Positions 53,180 to 62,007 are shown, numbered from the stretch's first letter. The stretch: 64,000 nucleotides of DNA from Streptomyces sp. 840.1 (GCF_003751445.1 NZ_RJUU01000002.1:558001-622000), one strand, 5' to 3'. Numbers and translations are program-made. The notes: a model not told the origin generated them from the letters alone.

Positions 53180-53860
53180 TCAGGACGGCTGCGGCGCCTG
53201 GCTGATGCCTTCGATCAGCGCATCGACCTTCCAGCGGAAGCGGGCGGGGCCGTCGCCACTGAAGAGCTGCTCCTTGAGCCCATGGATGTGCGGGAAGTCG
53301 TGGGCAGGTGCTTGTGCGTAAGCCTCGGCGACCTCGTCCATTTCGTGACCGTGCTCGATGCGATAGCTCAGCTCGGAGGCGATCGCCGTGAACTGCAGGA
53401 GCAGCAGATCCACACCCCAGGCTGCGGACGCCGGCGCCACACCGGCGGCCATCAGGCCGTCGAGCAGGGCCTCGGTCAGACGCATCGCGCCCTGGCCGTG
53501 CGGCACGGTAGTGGCTGCGAGCTTCGCCAGCCCAGGACGGTCGAGCAGCGTGCGCACGTAGGAATGCAGGATCGACCGCAGCCGCTCGCGCGGGTCGCTC
53601 GCCGAGCCGCCGGACAGGTCGACCTCGCCGAGCGTGCGGTCGAGGAGCAGGGAGTGCAGCTCCTGCATGTTGCGGACGTAGGCATAGAGCGAGGCCGGCC
53701 CGGTATCCAACTGCACGGCGATTCTGCGCAGGCTCACGGCCGACAGCCCGTCCTGGTCCAGCAACCGCTGGGCGGCGGCCAGGATGGCGTCCCGGCTCAG
53801 CGGGGACTTTGCGGGGCGGGCGCGACGGCTGACCGGCACGGGTCGTGAGGGAGCGGACAT
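53180..53860 (-). CDS. TetR/AcrR family regulator
   Basis: A 226-residue regulator similar in length and layout to the adjacent TetR protein. DNA-binding part: SRDAILAAAQRLLDQDGLSA then VSLRRIAVQLDTGPASLYAY; ligand domain: LTEALLDGLMAAGVAPASAA and WGVDLLLLQFTAIASELSYR. Both proteins share LDTGPASLYxYV, so they are related paralogues. ATG at 53860 lacks a Shine-Dalgarno but has TAACGT (53873-53868) seven bases upstream, suggesting a leaderless transcript. It is divergent from the MFS gene; GACGATCGTC palindromes (53951 on) in the gap may be its own operator. Confidence 0.86.
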   Translation of the reverse strand: MSAPSRPVPVSRRARPAKSPLSRDAILAAAQRLLDQDGLSAVSLRRIAVQLDTGPASLYAYVRNMQELHSLLLDRTLGEVDLSGGSASDPRERLRSILHSYVRTLLDRPGLAKLAATTVPHGQGAMRLTEALLDGLMAAGVAPASAAWGVDLLLLQFTAIASELSYRIEHGHEMDEVAEAYAQAPAHDFPHIHGLKEQLFSGDGPARFRWKVDALIEGISQAPQPS

Positions 53861-53984
53861 AGCGGTCACGTTAGTCCGCACCGGCGGAAGCTGTATCCGC
53901 ACCAAGCGCCCTCGTCCCGAATTGCCGCAAAAGTTCACATTACCTACGCTGACGATCGTCGATCGTCGCGATTGGCGATCGTTA

Positions 53985-54011
53985 CGAACTTGTTCGCGAC
54001 GAACATGTTCG
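53985..54011. promoter_or_regulatory. Four-half-site TetR operator, copy 2, upstream of the MFS gene
   Basis: CGAAC-TT-GTTCG-CGA-CGAAC-AT-GTTCG, the same spacing pattern as at 53141-53167 and flanked by GTTA on one side and TTAC on the other. It overlaps the probable promoter region of the MFS pump gene (TACGGT at 54013-54018). Confidence 0.75.
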
Positions 54012-54053
54012 TTACGGTGGAGGAGTCTTCCCATTCGAAAGGAGTGATCCGCC

Positions 54054-55562
54054 ATGTCCGCGTCCATCGAACCCCCGGTCGACGACGTTCCCGTCGTCCC
54101 GAAGAACATCCGCTGGGTCATGCTCGGCATCCTGCTGGCAATGCTGCTGTCCATGCTCGACGGTCTGATCGTCGGCACCGCGATGCCCACCATCGTCAAG
54201 GACATCGGCGGCCTCGACCACATCTCCTGGGTCGTCACCTCCTACACCCTCACCACCGCCTGCTCGACCCCGGTCTGGGGCAAGCTCGGCGATCTCTTCA
54301 ACCGCAAGCACATGTTCCTGGGCTCCATCGTGATCTTCATGATCGGCTCGGTACTCTCCGGGCAGGCGTCCTCGATGGGCGAGCTGATCGCCTTCCGCGC
54401 CCTGCAGGGCATCGGGGCCGGCGGTCTGATGGCGGGGGCATTCGCACTCATCGGCGTCCTGCTGCCGCCGCGCGAGCGCGGCAAGTACCAGGGCATGGTC
54501 GCCATCGTCCAGGCTGTCGGCAGCATCGGCGGGCCCCTGGTCGGCGGCTTCATCACCAGCAACCTGGGCTGGCGCTGGGCGTTCTACGTCAACATCCCGC
54601 TCGGCCTGATCTGTCTCGTCTGGTGTGGACTGCTGCTGAAGCTGCCCGCCGCCCGCCGCACCGGCAAGGTCGTCATCGACTGGCTGGGCATCACCCTCAT
54701 GACCTCGATGATCAGCATCGTCGTACTGGCGGCTACGTGGGCAGGCAGCACGTACGCCTGGGGGTCCTGGCAGATCCTGACCCTCGCCGCGGCGGCCGTG
54801 ATCCTGCTCGCCGCGTTCATCGCCTCTCAGCGGCGTGCCGCCGATCCGCTGCTGCCGCCGCGGATCTTCACCGGGCACCGCAACTTCCCGATCGCCGGTG
54901 TACTGCTCACCGTCTCAGGCATCGCCATGTTCGGCGGCACCCTGTATCTGCCGCTGTATCAGCAGACCGTGCAGGGTGCTTCAGCCTCCAACTCGGGCCT
55001 GCTGCTGGCGCCGATGATGGCGGGTACCGTCGTCGCGTCCATGATCGCGGGCAAGACGATGGCGAAGACCGGAAAGTACAAGATCTTCCCCGTGGCGGGG
55101 GCCGCCCTGCTCGCCATTGGCATGGGACTGCTGTCCACGATGGGCGTCGATACCTCCCGCTTCATCACCAGTGCGTACATGGTTCTGGTCGGCCTGGGCA
55201 TTGGATTCACCATCCAGATGGCCAACACCATCGCCCAGAACAGCGTTGAGCTGCGGGACATGGGCGCGGCGTCGGCATCCACCAGCCTCTTCCGCACCCT
55301 CGGCGGCTCCGTCGGTGTAGCGGTGTTCGGCTCCCTGTTCACCCGCGCCGTCCAGGGGCACGGCGGCAGCACGCAGGCCGCCAAGGACACCTATCTGCAC
55401 GCAGCCGCCCACGGCACCCAGCAGATCTTCCTCGTCGGCGCCGTCTGTGCGGCGGTCGCCTTCGTCGTGGCGCTCTTCATCCAGGAGGTCGCCCTGCGCT
55501 CCGGCCCCGGCAAGAAGCCCGCGCCAACGACTGAGAAGCCGGCCGGAGCCGCCACCTCATAA
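54054..55562 (+). CDS. DHA2-type MFS drug efflux pump (14 segments)
   Basis: A 502-residue transporter with about 14 membrane segments. MLSMLDGLIVGTAMPTIVKD then IGGLDHISWVVTSYTLTTA is the motif D1/TM1 region of DHA2 pumps; GKLGDLFNRKHMFLGSIVIF is motif A; GPLVGGFITSNLGWRWAFYV then NIPLG is motif C and the standard loop. It exports drugs or an antibiotic out of the cell. GAAAGGAG precedes the ATG at 54054. The upstream operator indicates repression by a neighbouring TetR protein. Together with the FAD monooxygenase downstream it forms a likely self-protection operon. Confidence 0.9.
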   Translation: MSASIEPPVDDVPVVPKNIRWVMLGILLAMLLSMLDGLIVGTAMPTIVKDIGGLDHISWVVTSYTLTTACSTPVWGKLGDLFNRKHMFLGSIVIFMIGSVLSGQASSMGELIAFRALQGIGAGGLMAGAFALIGVLLPPRERGKYQGMVAIVQAVGSIGGPLVGGFITSNLGWRWAFYVNIPLGLICLVWCGLLLKLPAARRTGKVVIDWLGITLMTSMISIVVLAATWAGSTYAWGSWQILTLAAAAVILLAAFIASQRRAADPLLPPRIFTGHRNFPIAGVLLTVSGIAMFGGTLYLPLYQQTVQGASASNSGLLLAPMMAGTVVASMIAGKTMAKTGKYKIFPVAGAALLAIGMGLLSTMGVDTSRFITSAYMVLVGLGIGFTIQMANTIAQNSVELRDMGAASASTSLFRTLGGSVGVAVFGSLFTRAVQGHGGSTQAAKDTYLHAAAHGTQQIFLVGAVCAAVAFVVALFIQEVALRSGPGKKPAPTTEKPAGAATS

Positions 55563-55630
55563 CTCCACGCCCCGGTCCGGCAGGGGACAACCCCCGGAAC
55601 CGCGTGCCATTCCAGCAAGGAGCAACGACC

Positions 55631-56779
55631 ATGACCACCCCCACGCACCACTCCGTAGCCGTCATCGGCGCCGGCCTCGGCGGCCTCACCCTCGCCCGCG
55701 CACTGCACGTGCACGGCATCGAGGCGGCCGTCTTCGACCTGGAAGCCTCGCGTCACGCCCGTACCCAGGGCGGCATGCTCGACATCCACGAGGAGAGCGG
55801 CCAGATCGCTCTGCGGGCGGCCGGGCTGTACGACGGTTTCCGCGACCTCGTCCACGCCGGCGGCGAGGCCTGCCGCGTCCTGGACAAGCACGCCACCGTC
55901 CACTGGGAGAAGCTCGACAACGGCAACGGCGATCGTCCCGAGGTCGACCGCGGGCAGCTGCGCGATCTGCTGCTCGACTCCGTTCCCGAAGGCACCGTCC
56001 GCTGGGGCCGCCAGGCCGGCGGCGCCCGCCGGCTCGGCGACGGTCGGCACGAGGTCACCTTCACCGATGGCGAGAGCATCACCTGTGACCTGTTGGTGGG
56101 CGCTGACGGCGCGTGGTCCCGTATCCGCCCGCTGGTCTCCGATGCCTGGCCCACCTATACGGGTCTCTCGTTCGTCGAGGGTGACCTGCTGGACGCCGAC
56201 GCCCGGCACCCGGGCAGCGCTGCCGTCGTCGGCGGCGGCCAGCTCTTCGCGCTCACCGACCGCAAGGGCATGATGGCCCACCGCCAGACCGACGGCAGCC
56301 TGCACATCTACACCTCGCTCCAGATCGCCGAGGACTGGCTCGACGGCATCGACTTCACCGACACCGAGGAGGCGAAGACGGCGGTGCTGCGGCAGTTCGA
56401 GGGCTGGGACGACAGCATCAAGGCGCTGGTCGCCGACGCGGACACCCCGCTGATCCCCCGCAAGATCAACGCCCTGCCCATCGGTCACAGGTGGGACCGC
56501 GTCCCGGGCGTGACACTCCTCGGCGACGCCGCACACGTCATGTCACCGTTCGCCGGCGAAGGCGCCAACCTCGCCATGCTCGACGGCGCCGAACTCGGAC
56601 AGGCCATCGCCGCCCACCCCACCGATCCCGAAAAGGCCCTCATCACCTACGAGGAAGCCCTCTTTCCCCGCAGCGCTGAAAAGGCCCGGGAATCCGCCGA
56701 CGCCATCGACCTCTGCTTCGGCCCGAACGCTGTCGACGACCTCGTGGCCATGTTCAGCGCCACCCCGGAGGAGGCATGA
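55631..56779 (+). CDS. FAD-dependent monooxygenase, TetX-like
   Basis: A 382-residue group A flavoprotein hydroxylase. Dinucleotide motif VAVIGAGLGGLTLARALHVH, the DG motif LLVGADGAWSRIRPLV and the GD motif LLGDAAHVMSPFAGEGANLA. The MxPFxGxGxN sequence and overall length resemble TetX-type enzymes, which inactivate tetracyclines, and other small antibiotic-modifying oxygenases. AAGGAGC precedes ATG 55631. Sixty-eight bases after the MFS gene, so efflux and oxidative modification of the same compound is a reasonable guess. The actual substrate is unknown. Confidence 0.82.
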   Translation: MTTPTHHSVAVIGAGLGGLTLARALHVHGIEAAVFDLEASRHARTQGGMLDIHEESGQIALRAAGLYDGFRDLVHAGGEACRVLDKHATVHWEKLDNGNGDRPEVDRGQLRDLLLDSVPEGTVRWGRQAGGARRLGDGRHEVTFTDGESITCDLLVGADGAWSRIRPLVSDAWPTYTGLSFVEGDLLDADARHPGSAAVVGGGQLFALTDRKGMMAHRQTDGSLHIYTSLQIAEDWLDGIDFTDTEEAKTAVLRQFEGWDDSIKALVADADTPLIPRKINALPIGHRWDRVPGVTLLGDAAHVMSPFAGEGANLAMLDGAELGQAIAAHPTDPEKALITYEEALFPRSAEKARESADAIDLCFGPNAVDDLVAMFSATPEEA

Positions 56780-57032
56780 GCACCTGACGCCACACGGCAC
56801 AGCACAAGATCGGTTCGGGAGGTGGCTCAGAGCACGGCGGGCGGCACACCGCGCGCCATTGACCTCACGGGCCGGTCACAGTCCCGATGCGCACAACCCA
56901 GCGGGTCACGAGTCATCGCCATGGCCTCAACCCCACAAGCGTACGAATGTACGGCGTGGAACGGGCTCTGTACGCCGATCCCGCACAGGACATCCGTCAG
57001 CGCACCCATGCCATCGATGAGAGGACAGAATC

Positions 57033-58019
57033 GTGGAGAGCATCACCAAGAACCGCCAGTCACCCGCTGTGCTGCGCGCCATGATCGAGCGTGCGTATGG
57101 TGCCGGCAGAGTCCCTTCGGGGGACGGGTGGGCCACGGAGCTGGGACACGGCTGGTTCAACGTCGCCTACCGGATTCGCCTGGGCGACGGCGCCGAGGTC
57201 GTGCTGAAGATCGCGCCGCCCCCACAGGTGGAGGTGATGACGTACGAGCGCGGTGCCATGGCGATCGAACTGTGGACGCTGGACATCCTGCGTACTCAGA
57301 CGTCCGTACCCGTTCCGGTCGTGGACTTCGCCGACCGGAGCCACGAGCTGTGCGACGCCGACTACTTCTTCATGCAGTACATCGATGCCGACAACCTCGG
57401 CATCATCACCGGAGCGCTCCCCGATGCGGAGCGCGAGTCCTGCATGGAACAACTCGGCGCGGCGAACCGGGAAATCAACTCGGTGCGCGGCGATCGGTTC
57501 GGTCCACTGGCAGAGCCCGGCGACACGAGTTGGAGGAGGGTGTTCACCGGCATGATCGAGGACGTTCTGTCCGACGGCGAGCACCGGAGCGTCGAGATCG
57601 GCTGGGGCTACGATGCCGTCCGCGCGACAGTGGCCCAGCATGCCGGCAGTCTGGACGAGGTCACCGAGCCCCGCCTGGTCGAGTGGGACTTGTGGGACAG
57701 CAACGTGATGGTCCGCGACGGCAGGATCGTCTGCATCATCGACCACGAACGGGCTTTCTACGGTGATCCGTTGATCGAGGCCGGGTTCACTGGAACGCAG
57801 ATATCCGCGTTCGGTGACGCGTCGGCCTTCATGCGCGGATACGGGCATGCCGAGCTCACCGAGACCCAGCGGACACGCCGCAGTCTGTACTGCCTGTACC
57901 TCTTGCTGATCATGGTCATTGAGTCGGTGTACCGCGGGCACACCGACACCAAGCAGTACGACTGGGCCCGCCCCCTCCTCGACGAGGCCATGGCGCTGCT
58001 CGGCCGCAGCGGCCGGTGA
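57033..58019 (+). CDS. Aminoglycoside-phosphotransferase-like kinase
   Basis: A 328-residue protein of the APH/choline-kinase fold. The substrate-binding start GHGWFNVAYRIRLGDGAEVV followed by LKIAPP holds the ATP-binding lysine; the catalytic loop reads VEWDLWDSNVMVRDG instead of the usual HGDLHxGNxLV; the metal motif is IIDHERAFYGDP. The histidine of the catalytic loop is replaced (EWD) but the aspartate and asparagine are kept. GTG start after AGAGGAC. Its stop overlaps the start of the MATE gene (GTGA). The role may be antibiotic or metabolite phosphorylation. Confidence 0.8.
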   Translation: MESITKNRQSPAVLRAMIERAYGAGRVPSGDGWATELGHGWFNVAYRIRLGDGAEVVLKIAPPPQVEVMTYERGAMAIELWTLDILRTQTSVPVPVVDFADRSHELCDADYFFMQYIDADNLGIITGALPDAERESCMEQLGAANREINSVRGDRFGPLAEPGDTSWRRVFTGMIEDVLSDGEHRSVEIGWGYDAVRATVAQHAGSLDEVTEPRLVEWDLWDSNVMVRDGRIVCIIDHERAFYGDPLIEAGFTGTQISAFGDASAFMRGYGHAELTETQRTRRSLYCLYLLLIMVIESVYRGHTDTKQYDWARPLLDEAMALLGRSGR

Positions 58020-59373
58020 CAGGCTCACCCGACACCGCGGCGACCGACCACACCGCCCGGCTCGGCACCGAGCCGGTCGGCCGGCTGCTGTGGCACGCAT
58101 GCACCCAGACCACCGGAGCCGTCGGCGTCTACGGCATCTACGCCCTGACCAACGCCTGGTTCGTCGGCCACGGTGTCGGTGACACCGCGATGGCGGCGGT
58201 CAATCTGGTCGCCCCTTTGCTGCTGTTGCTCGGCGCGGTGTCAACCACCGTCGGCGCGGGCGGCGCTTCCCTGGTCTCCCGCGCCCTGGGTGCGGGAGAC
58301 CGGCAGGCCGCCGCCCGCGCTGCCGGTAACTCCTTCACCCTCTTCTGGCTGTGCGCGGTCGTCACCACCACGGTGGGACTCGCTCTGCTCGATCCACTGC
58401 TCACACTCCTCGGAGCAGAGGGCGAACTGCGCGACAGTGCGCGCCCGTACGCGGTGATACTGCTGTGCGGCGCCCTCGTCTCGACGGGCTTCTCCAGTCT
58501 GGTGCGCGCCGAGGGGCGGATGGGGTTCTCCACGCTGTTGTGGCTCGTGCCCGTTGCAGTGCAGATCACCCTGGACCCCTTGCTGATCTTCGGATTCGGC
58601 ATGGGCGTGGAGGGCGCCGCGCTCGGCACCGTCGGGGGCCAGGCCGTGTCCGCCGCACTGAGTCTTTGGTTCTTCTTCGCGCAGCGCGGCCGCCCCTACC
58701 GCATCGATCCGAGCAGCCTGGTGCCCCACGGTCCGACGCTGCGGGCGCTGCTGGGCATTGGACTGCCCTCGTTCCTGGCCGGATCGGGCTCACCCTGCTG
58801 GCCGTCCTCGTCAACTCCACCCTCGCTGCGACCGGGTCTGCCGCGGCTCTGGCCGCCTACGCCGTCTGCGTGCGCCTGCAGACCTTCGTGCTGATGCCGC
58901 ACACCGGTATCAGCCAAGGTCTGCAGCCGATCGTGGGCTACAACGCCGGCCGCGGCCTGATGGGCCGGGCCCTGCGGGCTCGTAATCTCGCTCTGGGCAG
59001 CTCGCTGGTCTACGGTGCCGTCACCGCCGCGGCCCTGGCTGTACTGGCGCACCCTGTGAGCGGTCTCTTCCTGAATGATCCGGCCGCAGTCGACAACGCT
59101 GCCCGAGCCCTGCGTGTCCTTGCCCTGGGCATGACCGTCGCGGGACTCGCACCGCTTGTGGCCGCCTACTCCCAGTCGATGGGCCGCCCCGCTCCCGCCT
59201 ACCTCCTCACCCTCGGCACCCTCCTCCTGATCAAGATCCCGCTGGTCGCGACGCTGGGCCGACTGGGGGCCGAGGGGCTCTGGGCGGCACTCGCCGCAGG
59301 CGAAGCAGCCGGCGCGATCGTGGCCCTCTGGCTGATGCGGCGGCTGCGGGACGCAACGCCGCAGGCATCGTGA
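58016..59373 (+). pseudogene. MATE family efflux protein, frameshifted
   Basis: The GTG at 58016 opens a frame with clear MATE sequence (ALTNAWFVGHGVGDTAMAAV, AVSTTVGAGGASLVSRALGA, VPVAVQITLDPLLIFGFGMG) that breaks near 58785 after GLPSFLAG. The rest of the protein continues in the frame offset by one base (RIGLTLLAVLVNSTL; MPHTGISQGLQPIVGYNAG; SQSMGRPAPAYLLTLGTLLL) and ends at 59373. Joined, the protein would be about 450 residues, the normal MATE size. A single-base loss near 58780-58795 explains it. No slippery heptamer is seen, so this is a mutation or a sequence error. Confidence 0.82.
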
Positions 59374-59417
59374 GGAGGTCCTGCAAGGTGCTATGGCGTC
59401 GCCCAGGAATGTCAAAG

Positions 59418-59457
59418 TGCCTGTCGGGGCCGCGGAGTGACGACACCCCGACGGGCA
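59418..59457 (+). terminator. Terminator after the MATE gene
   Basis: TGCCTGTCGGGG (59418-59429) pairs with CCCCGACGGGCA (59446-59457) with one G-T pair. It lies 44 bases past the MATE stop. Confidence 0.65.
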
Positions 59458-59551
59458 CACCAAGGACGACGGCGGCAGTGTCCCGGTCGCCCTGGAAGCC
59501 CGCCTCGGCTCAGACCGGCGTCATCCCGCCGCGTGCCGAGGGGGCGAAAGC

Positions 59552-59725
59552 CTGGCAGTGGGCAGCAGCCTCGGGCACTCCTCGCCCGCGATCACCCTCG
59601 GTTACTATGCTCACTTCTTGCCGGAGGCCGGCAGCAAGGGGCGGGGCACCATCGACGGACTGCCTGGGGAGCGGGGAGAGCGGCACGCCGGTCGAAACTC
59701 CCCAGATGCTCCCCAGCGTCGTTGA
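59552..59725 (+). pseudogene. C-terminal relic of a tyrosine recombinase (integrase)
   Basis: In this frame the plus strand reads SSLGHSSPAITLGYYAHFLP then EAGSKGRGTIDGLPGERGER and stops at TGA 59723-59725. LGHSSPxITLxxYAHF is the box II region of tyrosine recombinases including the catalytic tyrosine in GYYAHF, and PEAGSKGR is typical of Streptomyces integrative-element integrases. No start or catalytic arginine remains upstream. It marks the right edge of the island that carries the pumps, monooxygenase and kinase. Confidence 0.78.
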
Positions 59726-59801
59726 CCGCCGGTTGTCGCCCTCGCGTCTCGGAGAGATCGTCCGTGGATTGCAAGGCTGAAGAGATGGGTGGCCTGGGAA
59801 A

Positions 59802-60653
59802 GTGTTGGAAGAGGTGGTAGCGACCCGCTATGTCACGCCTTTGCGTGAAGGTGGCTCGCTCCCCGGGATCGTCGAAGCCGATGACCTGGGTACGTACGTC
59901 ATGAAGTTCACCGGTGCCGGTCAGGGGCGCAAGACGCTGGTCGCCGAAGTGATCTGCGGGCAGCTCGGCCGCCGGCTCGGGCTGCGCGTTCCCGAGCTCG
60001 TGCGGATGCAGCTCGACCCGGTCATCGGTCTCGCCGAGCCCGACCAGGAGGTGCAGGAACTCCTGAAGGCCAGTGGCGGCCTCAACCTCGGGATGGACTT
60101 CCTCCCCGGTTCGCTCGGCTTCGACGCGCTCGCCTACCAGGTGGATCCGCGCGAGGCCGGGCGTGTCGTCTGGTTCGACGCCCTGATCAACAACGTCGAC
60201 CGGTCCTGGCGCAATCCGAACATGCTGATCTGGCACGGCGACCTCTGGCTCATCGACCACGGCGCCACCATGATCTGGCACCACAACTGGCCCGGCGCCC
60301 AGGCCTCCGCCGCCAAGCCCTACAACGCCTCGGACCACGCGCTGGCCCCCTTCGCCCCCGATGTCGCCGCGGCCGCCGCCGAACTCGCGCCGCTGGTGAC
60401 CGAGGAACTGCTCACCGAGGTCGCCGCCGACGTGCCCGACGAGTGGCTGGTGGACGAGCCCGGCTTCGACTCGACCGATCAGCTCCGGCGTGCCTACGTG
60501 GAGGCGCTGCTGCCGCGGGCGGCCACCATCCACGAGCGGATCGTCCTGGACACGCCCACCGCCGACAAGCCGTCCCAGGCCCCGGGCTGGCTCACCGAAC
60601 GCCTCGCCCCGAGGCGTGGCACCAAGAACAGCGACGAGAGCGGCCGGCCGTGA
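59802..60653 (+). CDS. HipA-like kinase domain protein
   Basis: A 283-residue protein. EADDLGTYVMKFTGAGQGRK has the ATP-binding lysine, LVAEVICGQLGRRLGLRVPE follows, and the catalytic region is DALINNVDRSWRNPNMLIWH then GDLWLIDHGATMIWHH, with the aspartate/asparagine pair and the IDHG metal motif. This is the actinobacterial HipA-like kinase family, distinct from toxin HipA, with no HipB beside it. GTG start at 59802. Its stop overlaps the DUF3037 gene start (GTGA), a partnership seen across many bacteria. Substrate unknown. Confidence 0.85.
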   Translation: MLEEVVATRYVTPLREGGSLPGIVEADDLGTYVMKFTGAGQGRKTLVAEVICGQLGRRLGLRVPELVRMQLDPVIGLAEPDQEVQELLKASGGLNLGMDFLPGSLGFDALAYQVDPREAGRVVWFDALINNVDRSWRNPNMLIWHGDLWLIDHGATMIWHHNWPGAQASAAKPYNASDHALAPFAPDVAAAAAELAPLVTEELLTEVAADVPDEWLVDEPGFDSTDQLRRAYVEALLPRAATIHERIVLDTPTADKPSQAPGWLTERLAPRRGTKNSDESGRP

Positions 60654-61033
60654 GCGAACGTGTTGTCTTCGAGTACGCCCTGCTGCGCGTGGTGCCGCGC
60701 GTGCAGCGCGGTGAGTTCTTCAACGCCGGTGTGGTCGTCTACTGCCGCGCGAAGGGGTTCGTCGCCGCCCGCACCGAACTCGACGAGGGGAAGCTCAGGG
60801 CGCTGGACCCCGGCGCCGACGTCACCGGCGTGCGGGCCGCCCTGTACGGCGTCGAGGGGATCTGCCGGGGCGGCGTGGACGCCGGCCAGGCGGCGGGCGA
60901 CGACGCCGGGCGGCGCTTCCGCTGGCTGATCGCCCCGCGCTCGACCGTCATCCAGCCGAGCCCCGTGCACAGCGGTCTCACCACGGACCCGGCCGCCGAG
61001 GTGGAACGGCTGCTCGACCTTCTGGTGCGCTGA
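60650..61033 (+). CDS. DUF3037 domain protein
   Basis: A 127-residue protein: VFEYALLRVVPRVQRGEFFN then AGVVVYCRAKGF, and the ending FRWLIAPRSTVIQPSPVHSG, which is the conserved core of DUF3037. GTG at 60650 overlaps the kinase stop by GTGA. DUF3037 regularly pairs with HipA-like kinases, so it may be a substrate or partner, but no function is established that I can cite. Confidence 0.87.
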   Translation: MSERVVFEYALLRVVPRVQRGEFFNAGVVVYCRAKGFVAARTELDEGKLRALDPGADVTGVRAALYGVEGICRGGVDAGQAAGDDAGRRFRWLIAPRSTVIQPSPVHSGLTTDPAAEVERLLDLLVR

Positions 61034-61091
61034 TCCGCGCCCGGTTGCCGCTGCCTCGGGGTGTGACATGCGACGCTGCGTCCGCGGGCCG

Positions 61092-61120
61092 TTGACACCG
61101 GGTGCCAGGCCTTCTAGCGT
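61092..61120 (+). promoter_or_regulatory. Consensus HrdB-type promoter for the two-SDR operon
   Basis: TTGACA (61092-61097), 17-base spacer, TAGCGT (61115-61120). It is the cleanest vegetative promoter in the window. Transcription would start near 61127, ahead of the operator-like repeat at 61137. Confidence 0.8.
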
Positions 61121-61136
61121 CTCGACTGCTGAAGGT

Positions 61137-61154
61137 ACTAAGCGGTTGCTCAGT
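61137..61154 (+). promoter_or_regulatory. Operator-like inverted repeat downstream of the promoter
   Basis: ACTAAGC (61137-61143) and GCTCAGT (61148-61154) are inverted with one mismatch around GGTT. It lies 10-27 bases after the expected start point, a typical place for a TetR-type roadblock; the cognate regulator is not in the window. Confidence 0.55.
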
Positions 61155-61245
61155 TATCGGGAACCATCTCGCGGGGAAGAAGCATTCCGCGGCGAGTGGG
61201 CCTGACGTCCGCTGAGCCGCGATCCAAGGGCGAGGAGAACCAAGC

Positions 61246-62007
61246 ATGTCCACCACCGAGCAGCGCGTAGCCATCGTGACGGGAGCGGCACGGGGCATCG
61301 GTGCCGCCACCGCGGTACGCCTGGCGGCCGAGGGCCGCGCCGTCGCCGTACTCGACCTGGACGAGGCGGCCTGCAAGGACACCGTCGAGAAGATCACCGC
61401 TGCCGGGGGCCGGGCCCTCGCCGTCGGCTGTGACGTCTCGGACAGCGCCCAGGTGGAAGCCGCCGTCGCGCGGGTCGCCGCCGAGCTCGGCGCCCCGACG
61501 ATCCTCGTCAACAACGCGGGTGTGCTCCGTGACAACCTGCTCTTCAAGATGAGCGAGTCCGACTGGGACACCGTGATGAACGTGCACCTCAAGGGCGCGT
61601 TCCTGATGGCCAAGGCCGTTCAGAAGCACATGGTGGACCAGAAGTTCGGCAGGATCGTCTCGCTGTCCTCCTCCTCCGCCCTGGGCAACCGCGGCCAGGC
61701 CAACTACGCCGCGGTCAAGGCGGGGCTGCAGGGCTTCACCAAGACGCTCGCCAAGGAGCTCGGCAAGTTCGGCATCACCGCCAACGCCGTCGCGCCCGGC
61801 TTCATCGTCACCGAGATGACCGCGCAGACCGCGGAGCGCGTCGGCATGGGCTTCGAGGAGTTCCAGGCCGCGGCCGCCACCCAGATCCCGGTGCAGCGCG
61901 TCGGCTTCCCCGAGGACATCGCCAACGCCATCGCCTTCTTCGCGGGCGACGAGGCGGGCTTCGTCTCCGGCCAGGTCATGTACGTCGCCGGCGGACCGCT
62001 CAACTGA
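61246..62007 (+). CDS. 3-oxoacyl-ACP reductase-like SDR (FabG type)
   Basis: A 253-residue classical SDR. VAIVTGAARGIGAATAVRLA, NNAGVLRDNLLFKMSESDWD, catalytic IVSLSSSSALG with YAAVKAGLQGFTKTLAKELG, and the FabG-like end ANAIAFFAGDEAGFVSGQVM. It reduces a 3-oxoacyl thioester with NADPH, for fatty acid or similar metabolism. It is the first gene behind the consensus promoter and operator-like repeat, 20 bases before a second SDR. GGCGAGGAG lies ahead of the ATG. Confidence 0.88.
   Translation: MSTTEQRVAIVTGAARGIGAATAVRLAAEGRAVAVLDLDEAACKDTVEKITAAGGRALAVGCDVSDSAQVEAAVARVAAELGAPTILVNNAGVLRDNLLFKMSESDWDTVMNVHLKGAFLMAKAVQKHMVDQKFGRIVSLSSSSALGNRGQANYAAVKAGLQGFTKTLAKELGKFGITANAVAPGFIVTEMTAQTAERVGMGFEEFQAAAATQIPVQRVGFPEDIANAIAFFAGDEAGFVSGQVMYVAGGPLN

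Noticed and set aside
58770..58800. Programmed -1 frameshift in the MATE gene
   Set aside because: No X XXY YYZ slippery heptamer or following pseudoknot is evident; mutation or sequence error is simpler.
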